Of a stretch of 57,777 nucleotides of DNA, positions 1-9,154 are shown in pieces. Within the stretch, counting starts at the first letter, position 1. Each line of letters begins with the position of its first letter. This DNA is from Pseudomonadota bacterium (GTDB taxonomy: Bacteria; Pseudomonadota; Gammaproteobacteria; Steroidobacterales; Steroidobacteraceae), in contig JAJXYR010000224.1 of NCBI GenBank assembly GCA_021780475.1, positions 1 through 57,777 on the forward strand, written 5' to 3'. A model generated the notes under the pieces. That model ran no database searches and was not told the origin of the DNA. It saw only the letters and a program-made list of their open reading frames with translations. A program made the translations under genes and the position numbers.

Positions 1-915
1 GCGGGCGTTGTCATGCGAGGGCTCCCTGGGTCTGGCCACGAGAAGTTCGGTCTCGGAAATCCGAGCCGAACGCAGCATCGACACCGCCGCGTAGATGATC
101 ACGGCGATCACGAGCCATCGCATCAACGTCAGGTGCTCGGCGATCCGGGTGACGAGCGGGAAGGCGAACAGTGTGCCAATCACTCCGCCCGCCGTGAGGC
201 CAAGCGCGCAGCCGTGCGAGAATCGTCCGGACCGTATGAAGCCGATGCTCGCCACGGGGATCAGCACGCCGTCGCTTCCGATCATGATGGGGTACGCGGC
301 GATCGGATTCATGCCGAGCAGTCCGAGCAGTACCATGCTCGGCGCATAGTTGCCGATGCCGATGCACATCAGCGCGCCCAACACGAAGTTCACGAGGACC
401 GCAATGACGAAGCGCCAGCCCGACAGGCCCATTGCGTGTCCGGCGGGCGGCAGGACGCCGAGCGCGGTCATCGCGAAAAACACCGCGGCGATCAGCAATG
501 CCACGCCCATGAACAGTTGAATGGCCCGCCTCGGCATCCGACTGACCAGGCCGGCACCAATCCACGCCCCCATGCCGGAACTGAGTACCATGCTCGCGAG
601 CAGCACGGGTTCAACCGCGACGGCACCAAAGAAGAGCAGCGAACCGATGAAGGAAGGAACGCTGCTGCCAACGTTGAGTGTGCCCGGGATCAACTCGTCC
701 GCCGGGCGTCCGCGCAACTTGAACAGGGCGGTGATTTGCGCGTAGGAGCCGATGCCGAGCGTGTCGAGAAAGCTCGTCACGCAGCCGATGACGCCATCCC
801 CCCAGGCGGGTCGCTCGCCGAGTCTGCGTCGCCTTGCGACGATGATCCACGTGACGGCCGCCGCCGCGTTGATGAGCACGAGGACGGTGTACAGGATGAC
901 GCGCGCAGTCGGCAT
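1..915 (-). CDS. TauE/SafE-family sulfite exporter-like permease (C-terminus runs off the window edge)
   Basis: Minus-strand frame from ATG at 915 reads MPTARVILYTVLVLINAAAAVTWIIVARRRRLGERPAWGDGVIGCVTSFLDTLGIGSYAQITALFKLRGRPADELIPGTLNVG..., hydrophobic and open to position 1; absent from the ORF track because it has no stop in the window. Confidence 0.8.
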   Translation of the reverse strand, partial: MPTARVILYTVLVLINAAAAVTWIIVARRRRLGERPAWGDGVIGCVTSFLDTLGIGSYAQITALFKLRGRPADELIPGTLNVGSSVPSFIGSLLFFGAVAVEPVLLASMVLSSGMGAWIGAGLVSRMPRRAIQLFMGVALLIAAVFFAMTALGVLPPAGHAMGLSGWRFVIAVLVNFVLGALMCIGIGNYAPSMVLLGLLGMNPIAAYPIMIGSDGVLIPVASIGFIRSGRFSHGCALGLTAGGVIGTLFAFPLVTRIAEHLTLMRWLVIAVIIYAAVSMLRSARISETELLVARPREPSHDNAR

Positions 916-1112
916 GTTGCCTCGCCGGTATCAATATATTTGCGAAAGGTCGATCCTACCGCATGATCGAGGTTCGCCACGCATCCGCGCAAACACCAAT
1001 CGGGAACCGACGGGGTTCCTTTATGCGGGACGGGTCACGATGGCGGTTTTCTAGGCGGTGCTGATTCCGGGAGTCAACGGTCGGGCGCGACCCAAACGAA
1101 AACGGCCATCGA

Positions 1113-1295
1113 TCAGATTGCGAAGGTGCGTCGGAATCGAACTGTAGTAGTGGCGGACGCCATTCTCAGGAACGCGGTCCGCGCAGCCGGCGCGAGTGCC
1201 CTGAGATCCTGGACTTTGTCCGCCACCTCGATCATCGCTGCCGTCATCTGCGTGGGCAGCAGCTTCTCGAACGAGTATTCCTTGATTTTCGACAT
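1113..1295 (-). CDS. hypothetical small protein (60 aa)
   Basis: MSKIKEYSFEKLLPTQMTAAMIEVADKVQDLRALAPAARTAFLRMASATTTVRFRRTFAI; start codon overlaps the stop of the upstream yaeQ-like ORF. Confidence 0.4.
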   Translation of the reverse strand: MSKIKEYSFEKLLPTQMTAAMIEVADKVQDLRALAPAARTAFLRMASATTTVRFRRTFAI

Positions 1296-1708
1296 TACGC
1301 CGCCGGTCGTCTCGCCTCGATCGAGCCGGACAGCGTCAGGTCGCCGATCGAAGCGTAGATGTCGCGTTCCGTGACCGCCAGGTCGATGTTCATGCGCCGT
1401 TCCAGCTTCGACGCGAAGCCGCCGATCAGTTCGAGATCGATCGCGTGAATTTGCAGTTCTTCCAGCCGATGGATCCGTTCCCCGCTCAGGCGGGCAAGCC
1501 ACGCTTCCACACCCTTGTGCGGATACACCACGACTCCGCGCGCCGCCTTTCCGGCCTTGTGCAATCGCGGCGCCTCCGGCATGCCGATGTCGATCCACGT
1601 CATCAGTTGTCCCGTCAGGTCGCGCACGGCGATGGCCGGCTCGTCCGGATCCGCGAGGCCCTTGGAGAATGCGGTGCCGGGCGCGTATTCCAGGCAATAC
1701 GCCCCCAT
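1295..1708 (-). pseudogene. yaeQ: YaeQ family protein, N-terminally truncated
   Basis: YCLEYAPGTAFSKGLADPDEPAIAVRDLTGQLMTWIDIGMPEAPRLHKAGKAARGVVVYPHK matches the central/C-terminal part of YaeQ; the first ~45-50 residues are missing and an in-frame TAA lies 9 nt before the ATG. Confidence 0.65.
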
Positions 1709-1971
1709 GTCGTCTCTTTACACAGGCTCGCGATCGGCCCAATTGAAAGACAGGGCTCAACATTTCAATTTGATGACAGGCACGCGGATACTTTTTCGAC
1801 CGGTCGGCCAACTGCCTATCATCGGATTCTTCGCGTTTCGCTGGTTGCGTCGGGCGCCATGGAGGGCCGTCACCGTTCTGATCGTCCAGGCGCTTGCATG
1901 GGCCTCGGCGGCAGTGCCGGTGCATCTGCGGGCATTCCCGTATGATTGGGGTTCCAAATCAGGGGCTCCCA

Positions 1972-3126
1972 ATGTCCAAACCGATTGACGCGCGCACCCG
2001 CGGCGCCGCCGCGGAATTCGACCTGGCGGTCGTTGGCGCGGGCATTGTCGGCCTCGGCTGCGCGCTGGCGGGGGCGCGGCGCGGCCTGCGCGTCGTCGTC
2101 ATCGAACGCGATGCGCGAACGAACGGCGCCTCGGTTCGAAATTTCGGCCTGGTCACGATCACGGGCCAGGATCGCGCGCAGATATGGCGGCGCGCGCGCC
2201 GCTCGCGCGAGATCTGGCTCGACGTGGCCGCGCGCGCGGGGATCGAGGTGGCGCAGCGGGGCCTGTGGCTCGCGGCCCGCCGGCCCGAAGCGGCGGCGGT
2301 GCTCGACGCGTTCATGCGCACCGACATGGCGGAAGGGTGCCGGATGTTGGGCGCGGATGCGGCGCGGCGGCACTGCGCGGATCTGCGCACCGAGGGGCTT
2401 GAAGCGGTCCTCGAAAGTCCGCACGAGCTGCGCGTCGAGTCGCGCGACGCGCTGCCCGCGCTCGCGCGTCACCTCGAGCGCGACCTTGGTGTGTGTTTCC
2501 GCTGGCAGACCGCGGTGCACGCGGTGCAGACGCCCGTGATCGAAACCTCGCGCGGACCGTTGAGGGCGGACTCCGCGGTCGTGTGTCCCGGCGACGATCT
2601 GACCACGCTGTTCCCGCGGTTCCTCGCCGACGCCGGCATACGCCGATGCACGCTGCAAATGCTGCGCCTGGAAAGCCCCGGGTTCCGCCTCCCGGGGACT
2701 CTGATGTCGGACCTCAGCCTGTTGCGCTACGGAGGGTTCGCATCGCTGCCGGAGGCCGCAGCGCTGGCGGTGCGTCTGCGCACGGAACAGTCCGAACATC
2801 TGCGCCACGGCATACACCTCATCGTCGCCCAGGGCGGCGACGGCAGCCTGGTGATCGGCGACAGTCATCTCTACGATACGTCGATCGAACCGTTTGCGGA
2901 CGAACGCATCGCCGCGTTGCTGTTCGACGAGTATCGCGCCGTCACCGGACGCCCTCCGCCCGCGGTGCGCGAGCGCTGGAGTGGCACCTACGCCTCGGCC
3001 GAACGAGGCTGCATACTCGTGGAGACACCCGCGCCGGCAACCCGCCTCGTCATGGTCACGAGCGGTGTCGGTGCATCGACCGGATTTGCCGTCGGAGAGG
3101 AAGTGATCAATGACTTGTACCAATGA
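1972..3126 (+). CDS. FAD-dependent oxidoreductase, TIGR03364-like (phosphonate-associated)
   Basis: FDLAVVGAGIVGLGCALAGARRGLRVVVIERDARTNGASVRNFGLVTITGQ; sits directly upstream of a 2-AEP-type ABC transporter. Confidence 0.8.
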   Translation: MSKPIDARTRGAAAEFDLAVVGAGIVGLGCALAGARRGLRVVVIERDARTNGASVRNFGLVTITGQDRAQIWRRARRSREIWLDVAARAGIEVAQRGLWLAARRPEAAAVLDAFMRTDMAEGCRMLGADAARRHCADLRTEGLEAVLESPHELRVESRDALPALARHLERDLGVCFRWQTAVHAVQTPVIETSRGPLRADSAVVCPGDDLTTLFPRFLADAGIRRCTLQMLRLESPGFRLPGTLMSDLSLLRYGGFASLPEAAALAVRLRTEQSEHLRHGIHLIVAQGGDGSLVIGDSHLYDTSIEPFADERIAALLFDEYRAVTGRPPPAVRERWSGTYASAERGCILVETPAPATRLVMVTSGVGASTGFAVGEEVINDLYQ

Positions 3127-3136
3127 AGGGTTCTCG

Positions 3137-3241
3137 ATGATGACACCAGCCAAACACTTCGATCTCGTCATCGTCGATGAGCGGGAGCCGACGGATCCGG
3201 CGAGGATCGATGCGGCCCATCACCGAATTTCGCCGGCATGA
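3137..3241 (+). other. 34-codon mini-ORF overlapping the next start codon (ATGA); leader peptide or gene remnant
   Basis: MMTPAKHFDLVIVDEREPTDPARIDAAHHRISPA*, stop TGA overlaps ATG at 3238. Confidence 0.35.
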
Positions 3242-4272
3242 GCCCGCCCCGGATGCGCCTCGCCGCGGTTTGCGCCCTCCTGGCGGCGTTCTGCGCCACC
3301 GGGTGCGCGCGCGGTCCCGACCCCGCCGTGGTCACGATCTACAGCGCGGACGGATTGAAGGACGGAACCCCGAATTGGTTCGATACCGAGTTCGATGCCT
3401 TCACGCGGCAGACGGGCATCAAGGTGCAGTACGTCGAGGCCGGCTCCGGGGTCATCGTCAACCGGGTGCTGGCCGAACGCTCGAATCCCCAGGCGGACGT
3501 GCTGCTGACGCTGCCGCCGTTCATGCAGAAGGCCGCCACGGCCGGAGTCCTGCAGCCGGCCGGCCTGCGCGTCGCCGCCGGTGAACAGGCGGACGGCGCG
3601 GCGCCATGGTACGTTCTAGCCAACGACTATACTTGCTGGATCTACAACACCAAGGTGCTGCCGCAGCCGCCCGCGAGCTTCGACGGGTTGCTCGCTCCGC
3701 GCTTCAAGAATCGGATCCAATACTCGACGCCCGGGCAGGCCGGGGACGGCACCGCGGTGATGCTGCAGGCGTTCAAGCTTTACGGCGGGAAAAAGGGCGG
3801 CTTCGGCTATTTGCACCGTTTGCAGTCGAACAACCTCGGCCCATCCTCGTCGACGGGACGCCTGGCCGCCTTGGTGAACAAGGGCGAATTGTGGCTTGCG
3901 AACGGCGATCTGCAGATGAGCTACGTGCAAATGCGCCAGAATCCGAACATCGGGATATTCTTCCCGGCCGGCCCCGACGGCACGCGCCAGGCGATGTCCC
4001 TGCCGTACGAGATCGCGCTCGTCAAAGGAGGTCCGCATTCGGCCGCCGGACTCAAGCTCATCGCCTTCCTGCTCGACAAGCCCGCGCAGCAACGGCTTAT
4101 CGATCTGGCCGAAATCTTTCCTGCGCGCACCGACCTCTCCGTCGATGGCGCCGCGGCACGAGCGCTCACGCGGATGCTGCGGGGCGTAGTGCCTTGGTCG
4201 CCGGATTGGAACCAGGTCGCGCACGACCTGGAAGCCGACGTCGGCGTATGGCACCAAGTGACCGGCAGTTGA
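3238..4272 (+). CDS. putative 2-aminoethylphosphonate ABC transporter substrate-binding lipoprotein
   Basis: Lipobox-like ATGC; VVTIYSADGLKDGTPNWFDTEFDAFTRQTGIKVQYVEAGSGVIVNRVLAERSNPQADVLLTLPPFMQKA typical of the TIGR03261-type family. Confidence 0.85.
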   Translation: MSPPRMRLAAVCALLAAFCATGCARGPDPAVVTIYSADGLKDGTPNWFDTEFDAFTRQTGIKVQYVEAGSGVIVNRVLAERSNPQADVLLTLPPFMQKAATAGVLQPAGLRVAAGEQADGAAPWYVLANDYTCWIYNTKVLPQPPASFDGLLAPRFKNRIQYSTPGQAGDGTAVMLQAFKLYGGKKGGFGYLHRLQSNNLGPSSSTGRLAALVNKGELWLANGDLQMSYVQMRQNPNIGIFFPAGPDGTRQAMSLPYEIALVKGGPHSAAGLKLIAFLLDKPAQQRLIDLAEIFPARTDLSVDGAAARALTRMLRGVVPWSPDWNQVAHDLEADVGVWHQVTGS

Positions 4273-4279
4273 CCGCGCC

Positions 4280-5365
4280 ATGAGCGACCCGCAAATCAGC
4301 GTGCGCGGCGTGTCGGTGCGTTTCGGGTCGCACGTGGCGCTGCACGACGTGGATTTGGACGTCTCCGCCGGCGAGGTGGCCGTGCTGCTCGGCAGGTCTG
4401 GATCGGGCAAGACGACCTTGCTGCGCGCCGTCGCGGGGTTCACGCACCCCAGCGAGGGGCGGGTGTATCTGGATGGCCGCGACGTCACGCTCGCGCCGCC
4501 ACACGCGCGCGGTCTGGGAATGGTGGTGCAGAACTACGCGCTGTTTCCGCACATGCGCGTGGCCGACAATGTCGCATTCGGCTTGCAGGCACGCAGGCGA
4601 TCCCGCCGCGAAATCGACGAGACGGTGCCGCATTTCCTCGAGATGGTCGGCATGTCCGCCTTCGCGCAGCGCTTTCCGCGCGAGTTGTCCGGCGGACAAC
4701 AGCAGCGCGTCGCGATCGCGCGGGCGCTGGCGATCCGGCCGCACGTGCTGCTGCTCGACGAACCGCTGTCGGCGCTGGATGCGCCACTGCGCGCGGAGAT
4801 GCTCGAGGAGCTGCGCGGCCTGCATGCGAAGCTGCCGGAGATGTCCATCGTCTATGTCACCCACGACCAGACCGAGGCGATCAGCCTGGGTCACCGGATC
4901 GTGCTGATGCGCGACGGCCGCATCGCGGCCGAGGGATCGCCGCGGTCGCTGCACGATGAGCCCCCAAACCGCTATGCCGCGGAATTCTTCGGTCAGGCGA
5001 ATCTGTTGCCGGCCGCCATCGAGCCCGGCGACGCGCACGGGCGGCTCGTCCGGGTGTGCGTCGCACGGCAGGTGGTGCGCGCCACCCGCACGGCCGCCTC
5101 GCCGGCCGCCGGGAACGCGCTGCTGTGCATCCGTCCGCACGACCTGCGCGCGGCCGCGGGCGGCGGTCACGGCGGGGACGACAACCGGCTGAGCGGCCGC
5201 GTCCACTCGGTGCGCTGGCTCGGCGCGACCCAACGGGTGATGCTCGGCATCGACGAGGTGTCGATTCGCGTCGACCTGCCCGGCAACGTCGAAGCACCCC
5301 GTCCAGGCGACCCTCTATCCCTGTCCTTCGATCCAGAACGCGCCGTGCTGCTCGCGGACACATGA
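4280..5365 (+). CDS. putative 2-aminoethylphosphonate ABC transporter ATP-binding protein
   Basis: Walker A GRSGSGKTT, signature LSGGQQQRVAIARAL, Walker B VLLLDEPLSALD, C-terminal TOBE-like region. Confidence 0.85.
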   Translation: MSDPQISVRGVSVRFGSHVALHDVDLDVSAGEVAVLLGRSGSGKTTLLRAVAGFTHPSEGRVYLDGRDVTLAPPHARGLGMVVQNYALFPHMRVADNVAFGLQARRRSRREIDETVPHFLEMVGMSAFAQRFPRELSGGQQQRVAIARALAIRPHVLLLDEPLSALDAPLRAEMLEELRGLHAKLPEMSIVYVTHDQTEAISLGHRIVLMRDGRIAAEGSPRSLHDEPPNRYAAEFFGQANLLPAAIEPGDAHGRLVRVCVARQVVRATRTAASPAAGNALLCIRPHDLRAAAGGGHGGDDNRLSGRVHSVRWLGATQRVMLGIDEVSIRVDLPGNVEAPRPGDPLSLSFDPERAVLLADT

Positions 5366-6186
5366 GCGCCGCACGGTCCGCAGGCGCCGCATGGCGCCCC
5401 TTCTGGCTGATATTTCCCCTCGTGGCTCTCGGGGTCGCGCTCGTATACCCCCTCGGCCTGATGGCCGCCGAGGCCTTCGTGACGCCGGACGGGGGTCACG
5501 GACTCGCCGGGTTCATCGCCGTCATTGGCGGCGGATTGTTCCTGGGCGCGCTGCAGGACACGGTGCGGATCGCACTCACCGCGACCGCGCTATGCATGTT
5601 CCTGGGCTTCGTGCTCGCGGTCCTGATCCATTTCGTGCCATTTGTCGGCGCGCGCGCACTCAGCCGCCTGATCGACGCGTACCTGGCGTTCCCGTCGTTC
5701 CTGATCGCGTTGTCGCTGACGTTCCTGTACGGCAACGCGGGGATATTCGGCGCGGTGGGCACCTCGTCCGGCTCGAGCTTCCTGTACGGCTTTTGGGGCG
5801 TCGTGCTGGCCGAGGTCAGCTACTACACCCCGTTCGTGATGCGCCCGCTGCTCGCGGCATTTGACACATTGGACCATGCCCAACTCGAGGTCGCGAGCAG
5901 CCTGGGGGAGACGCCGTTCGGCGTGCTGCGGCGGGTCGTGTTGCCGGCCGCGCTGCCGTCGCTGCTCGCCGGCGGCAGCCTTTGCCTCCTCCTCACCATC
6001 AACGAGTTCGGCATCATCCTCGTCATGGGCGTGAAGGACGTGACCACGCTGCCGATGCTGATCTACGGCAAGGCAATCGAACAATTCGACTACCCTGGCG
6101 CAAGCGTGGTGGCGCTCTGCAATGTCGCGCTGTCGCTGTCGCTGTATTTCGGCTACCGACGCATGCTCGACCGGTTGCCGGCGTGA
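5362..6186 (+). CDS. ABC transporter permease (2-AEP type)
   Basis: Multi-TM; ATG overlaps previous TGA (ATGA); EAA-type loop EVASSLGETPFGVLRRVVLPAALPSLLAG. Confidence 0.85.
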   Translation: MSAARSAGAAWRPFWLIFPLVALGVALVYPLGLMAAEAFVTPDGGHGLAGFIAVIGGGLFLGALQDTVRIALTATALCMFLGFVLAVLIHFVPFVGARALSRLIDAYLAFPSFLIALSLTFLYGNAGIFGAVGTSSGSSFLYGFWGVVLAEVSYYTPFVMRPLLAAFDTLDHAQLEVASSLGETPFGVLRRVVLPAALPSLLAGGSLCLLLTINEFGIILVMGVKDVTTLPMLIYGKAIEQFDYPGASVVALCNVALSLSLYFGYRRMLDRLPA

Positions 6187-6977
6187 ACGGTCTGTCTTTT
6201 TCCGCGGGTTCGCGCCGCTGGTTGGCGGCACTCGCCGGGATGCTGGTGCTCGGCGTGTTCGGATTGCCGCTGTTGATGCTGCTGCTCGCGAGCGTCGCCG
6301 GCCGGTGGAATGGGGTGCTGCCCTCGCATCTGACGCTCGAGCACCTGCGCGGCGCGCTCGCGGGCGACGAACGGCTCGCGCTCTGGCACAGCCTTGCGAC
6401 CGGTGCGGCGGCGACCGCGTTCGCGCTGATCCAGGGCGCCTGGGGCGCCATCGCGGCGCGGCGCGCGCCGGCCCGGGTGCAGCGCTGGGTCGACGCGGTG
6501 TTCCTGGTGCCGATCGCCATCCCATCGGTGTCGATCGGGCTCGCGCTGTTGGTCGCCTTCAGCCGGCCGCCGTTGTTGCTGAACGGCACCGTCAGCTTCG
6601 TGATACTCACCCACGTCGTGCTGATCACCGCATACGCGTACCTCAACGCCAAGGCCGGGCTCGCGCGGCTGCCGCCGCATTTCGAGGAAATGGCGGGTAG
6701 TTTGGGCGCCCCGCCGCACATGGTGCTCGTGCGCGTGACCCTGCCTCTGCTGCTTCCGCACCTGCTCGCGGCGGCGGCGCTCGGCTTTGCGTTGTCGATG
6801 GGTGAACTGGGTGCGACCATCATGCTCTACCCGCCGCGTTGGGTGACCGCGCCGGTGGAGGTGTTCGCGCTGACCGACCGCGGACTCATCTTCTCCGGTG
6901 CCGCCGTCAGCATCGTGCTGCTGGCGTGCACGTTCGCCGCCTTGTTGCTGCTCGATCGCCGCCGCCCGCGCGCCTAG
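6183..6977 (+). CDS. ABC transporter permease (2-AEP type)
   Basis: GTG start overlaps previous stop (GTGA); EMAGSLGAPPHMVLVRVTLPLLLPHLLAAAALGFALSMGELGATIMLYPP. Confidence 0.85.
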   Translation: MNGLSFSAGSRRWLAALAGMLVLGVFGLPLLMLLLASVAGRWNGVLPSHLTLEHLRGALAGDERLALWHSLATGAAATAFALIQGAWGAIAARRAPARVQRWVDAVFLVPIAIPSVSIGLALLVAFSRPPLLLNGTVSFVILTHVVLITAYAYLNAKAGLARLPPHFEEMAGSLGAPPHMVLVRVTLPLLLPHLLAAAALGFALSMGELGATIMLYPPRWVTAPVEVFALTDRGLIFSGAAVSIVLLACTFAALLLLDRRRPRA

Positions 6978-7010
6978 GGGAGCCGCCCGCGGCTCGGCCG
7001 ACGGCGGCCC

Positions 7011-7136
7011 GTGTTTACTGACCCAGAACGTCGGACTCTCGTAGTCCTCGCCAAAGAAATCGGGTCAACGATGCTCCGGCGCGCACCGTGCGAATTCATG
7101 AAGCATTACCATCGCGAGCGCAATCATCGAGGAAGG
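7011..7136 (+). mobile_element. internally deleted transposase remnant (rve/integrase-core type)
   Basis: In one frame: FTDPERRTLVVLAKEIG (N-terminal-type motif) fused to STMLRRAPCEFMKHYHRERNHRG (C-terminal HYHxERNHxG motif). Confidence 0.6.
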
Positions 7137-7262
7137 ATTGCGTTCGTCGACTGGACGGTGGCCGGAATCGGAGCCCGCGTCGACCGCCTGGCAGATTGCC
7201 GCGAATTTGCGCGCCGGCGGCTCTGGTTCGACCACCGACAGCGGGGCATCATGGCCCTCGCC

Positions 7263-7452
7263 ATGTCATCTTTCGCTCTCGTATGGCTCAAGCGCGACTT
7301 GCGCATCGCCGAACTGCTGCGCGAGGCGGATCCGAACGCACGCAGTTTCGCGCAGCTTCGACGGTCTGCGGGAGCCGACGTTCGATCCCAATCGCTTCGA
7401 GGCCTGGCGCGCCGGCCGGACCGGTTACCCGATGGTCGAGGAGCCGCAATGA
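7263..7452 (+). pseudogene. cryptochrome/DNA photolyase remnant (N-terminal tip plus FAD-domain fragment, frame-shifted)
   Basis: MSSFALVWLKRDLRIA (photolyase N-terminus), then in another frame FDPNRFEAWRAGRTGYPMVEEPQ* (W..GrTGyPlVD motif). Confidence 0.6.
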
Positions 7453-7532
7453 AGCGCGCTCCGGCGCAAGGCCATCGGGGCAACAAGTCCTGTTTGTCGA
7501 GCAAGCCCTGCGCGGTATGCGGCCGTGGCTGA
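7449..7532 (+). pseudogene. DUF2256-like protein remnant
   Basis: [27 protein letters not shown] resembles the DUF2256 N-terminus (LPsKpCxVCGRpmtWRkkW) but stops before the second Cys pair. Confidence 0.5.
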
Positions 7533-9093
7533 CGTTGAAGCGCGGCGCGGTGCGTCGCTGCGCCATCTGGTGCTGGTGCTCGGCGATCAACTGGACGCGA
7601 CTGCGTCGGCCTTCGACGGCTGCGACCCGGCGCACGACGCGATCTGGATGGCGGAGGTCGAGGAGGAGGCGACCCATGTATGGTCGGCGCGCGCGCGCAT
7701 CGCGCTGTTCCTCAGCGCGATGCGTCACTTCGCCGAGGCAAGACGCGCGGAGGGTTGGACCGTACATTACCAGCGACTCGAGCGCGCCGGGGCGGCGTCC
7801 TCGCTGGCCGATGAGCTGCGGCAGTCGATCGACCGCCTGCGCCCCGCGAGCCTGCGTCTGACGGCGCCGGGAGATCATCGTGTGCTCACGTCGTTGCGGG
7901 CGACGGCCGCCGCCGCGGGAGTGCCCCTGGAAGTCTGCGCCGATCGGCATTTCTACGCGAGCGTACGCGAATTCGCCGCGCACGCGCGCGGACGGCGGCA
8001 GCTTCGGCTGGAATATTTCTATCGCGAACAACGCCGCCGTCACGACGTGCTGATGGAAGACGGCCGGCCGGTCGGCGGCCGATGGAATTTCGACGAGGAT
8101 AACCGCAACGCCTTCCCGTCGAGCGGACCCGGCGAGGTCCCGCACTCGCCGCGGTTCGCGCCCGACACGGTTTCCACCGAGGTGCTCGCGCTGGTGCGCG
8201 AGCGCTTCGGCGCGCACCCGGGAAGCCTCGACGAATTCTACTGGCCGGTGACTCGGGAGCAGGCGCGGCAATCGCTGCGCTCATTCGTGCAGGAGCGTCT
8301 GACCGACTTCGGTCGCTGGCAGGACGCGCTCTGGCCCGGCACGACCGGACTGTGGCATTCACAGCTCTCCGCCGCGCTCAATCTCAAACTGTTGCACCCG
8401 CGTGAAGTCGTCGATGCCGCGCAGTCCGCGTGGCGCGAGGGCCGCGTTCCGCTCGCCAGCGCGGAGGGATTCGTGCGCCAGATCCTCGGCTGGCGCGAGT
8501 ACGTGCGCGGCATCTATTGGACCCGGATGCCCGACTACGGCGAATCCAATGCGCTCGCTGCGCAGGCGGATCTGCCGCGGTTCTATTGGACCGGCGAGGC
8601 GCCCATGGTCTGCCTGGCCGACGCTCTCGAACAAACCCTGCGCCATGGTTACGCCCACCACATCCAGCGATTGATGGTCATCGGCTTGTATGCGCTGCTG
8701 TTTGGGGTCGATCCGCGCCAGGTGCATGCCTGGTTCCTCGCGATCTACGTCGACGCGGTCGAATGGGTGGAGCTACCGAACGTGCTCGGCATGAGCCAAT
8801 TCGCCGACGGCGGTCTGATGGCGAGCAAGCCGTACATCGCCAGCGGGCAATACATCCGGCGCATGAGCGGCGGGGCGTACTGCGGCCGGTGCCGATTCGA
8901 TCCGGCCGTGCGCACAGGCCCAAAGGCCTGCCCCTACACCCTGCTCTACTGGGACTTTCTTCTCCGCCACGAGACGATGCTCGCCGCCAACCCGCGCACC
9001 GCGCTGCAGGCGCGCAATATCTCCCGAATGAGCGACGCGGAACGTGCGACGATCCGGCGCGAAGCTGATATCTGCAGACGCGCCCAGTCTTGA
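7525..9093 (+). CDS. cryptochrome/photolyase-family protein of the Fe-S bacterial (PhrB-like, (6-4) photolyase) clade
   Basis: [14 protein letters not shown]-terminus; [12 protein letters not shown] and [28 protein letters not shown] supply four Cys placed like the Fe-S ligands. Confidence 0.85.
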   Translation: MADVEARRGASLRHLVLVLGDQLDATASAFDGCDPAHDAIWMAEVEEEATHVWSARARIALFLSAMRHFAEARRAEGWTVHYQRLERAGAASSLADELRQSIDRLRPASLRLTAPGDHRVLTSLRATAAAAGVPLEVCADRHFYASVREFAAHARGRRQLRLEYFYREQRRRHDVLMEDGRPVGGRWNFDEDNRNAFPSSGPGEVPHSPRFAPDTVSTEVLALVRERFGAHPGSLDEFYWPVTREQARQSLRSFVQERLTDFGRWQDALWPGTTGLWHSQLSAALNLKLLHPREVVDAAQSAWREGRVPLASAEGFVRQILGWREYVRGIYWTRMPDYGESNALAAQADLPRFYWTGEAPMVCLADALEQTLRHGYAHHIQRLMVIGLYALLFGVDPRQVHAWFLAIYVDAVEWVELPNVLGMSQFADGGLMASKPYIASGQYIRRMSGGAYCGRCRFDPAVRTGPKACPYTLLYWDFLLRHETMLAANPRTALQARNISRMSDAERATIRREADICRRAQS

Positions 9094-9154
9094 ATCCGCC
9101 CGCCCGGCGGGTAGGATGTCGGCACCATCACGAGCATCACCACGACGCGAGTCC

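Noticed and set aside
13-966. 317-aa plus-strand ORF
   Set aside because: Arg/His/Asp-rich shadow ORF antisense to a clear TauE/SafE-like membrane protein on the minus strand.
1870-3171. 433-aa minus-strand ORF
   Set aside because: Antisense to the FAD oxidoreductase at 1972-3126; composition typical of high-GC shadow frames.
5590-6525. 311-aa minus-strand ORF, and similar long antisense ORFs (3616-4488, 4166-5233, 9137-10117, 12621-13364, 19577-20518, 23182-24111, 48396-49325, 50045-51547)
   Set aside because: All lie opposite well-supported genes and show low-complexity, charge-rich sequence without domain motifs.
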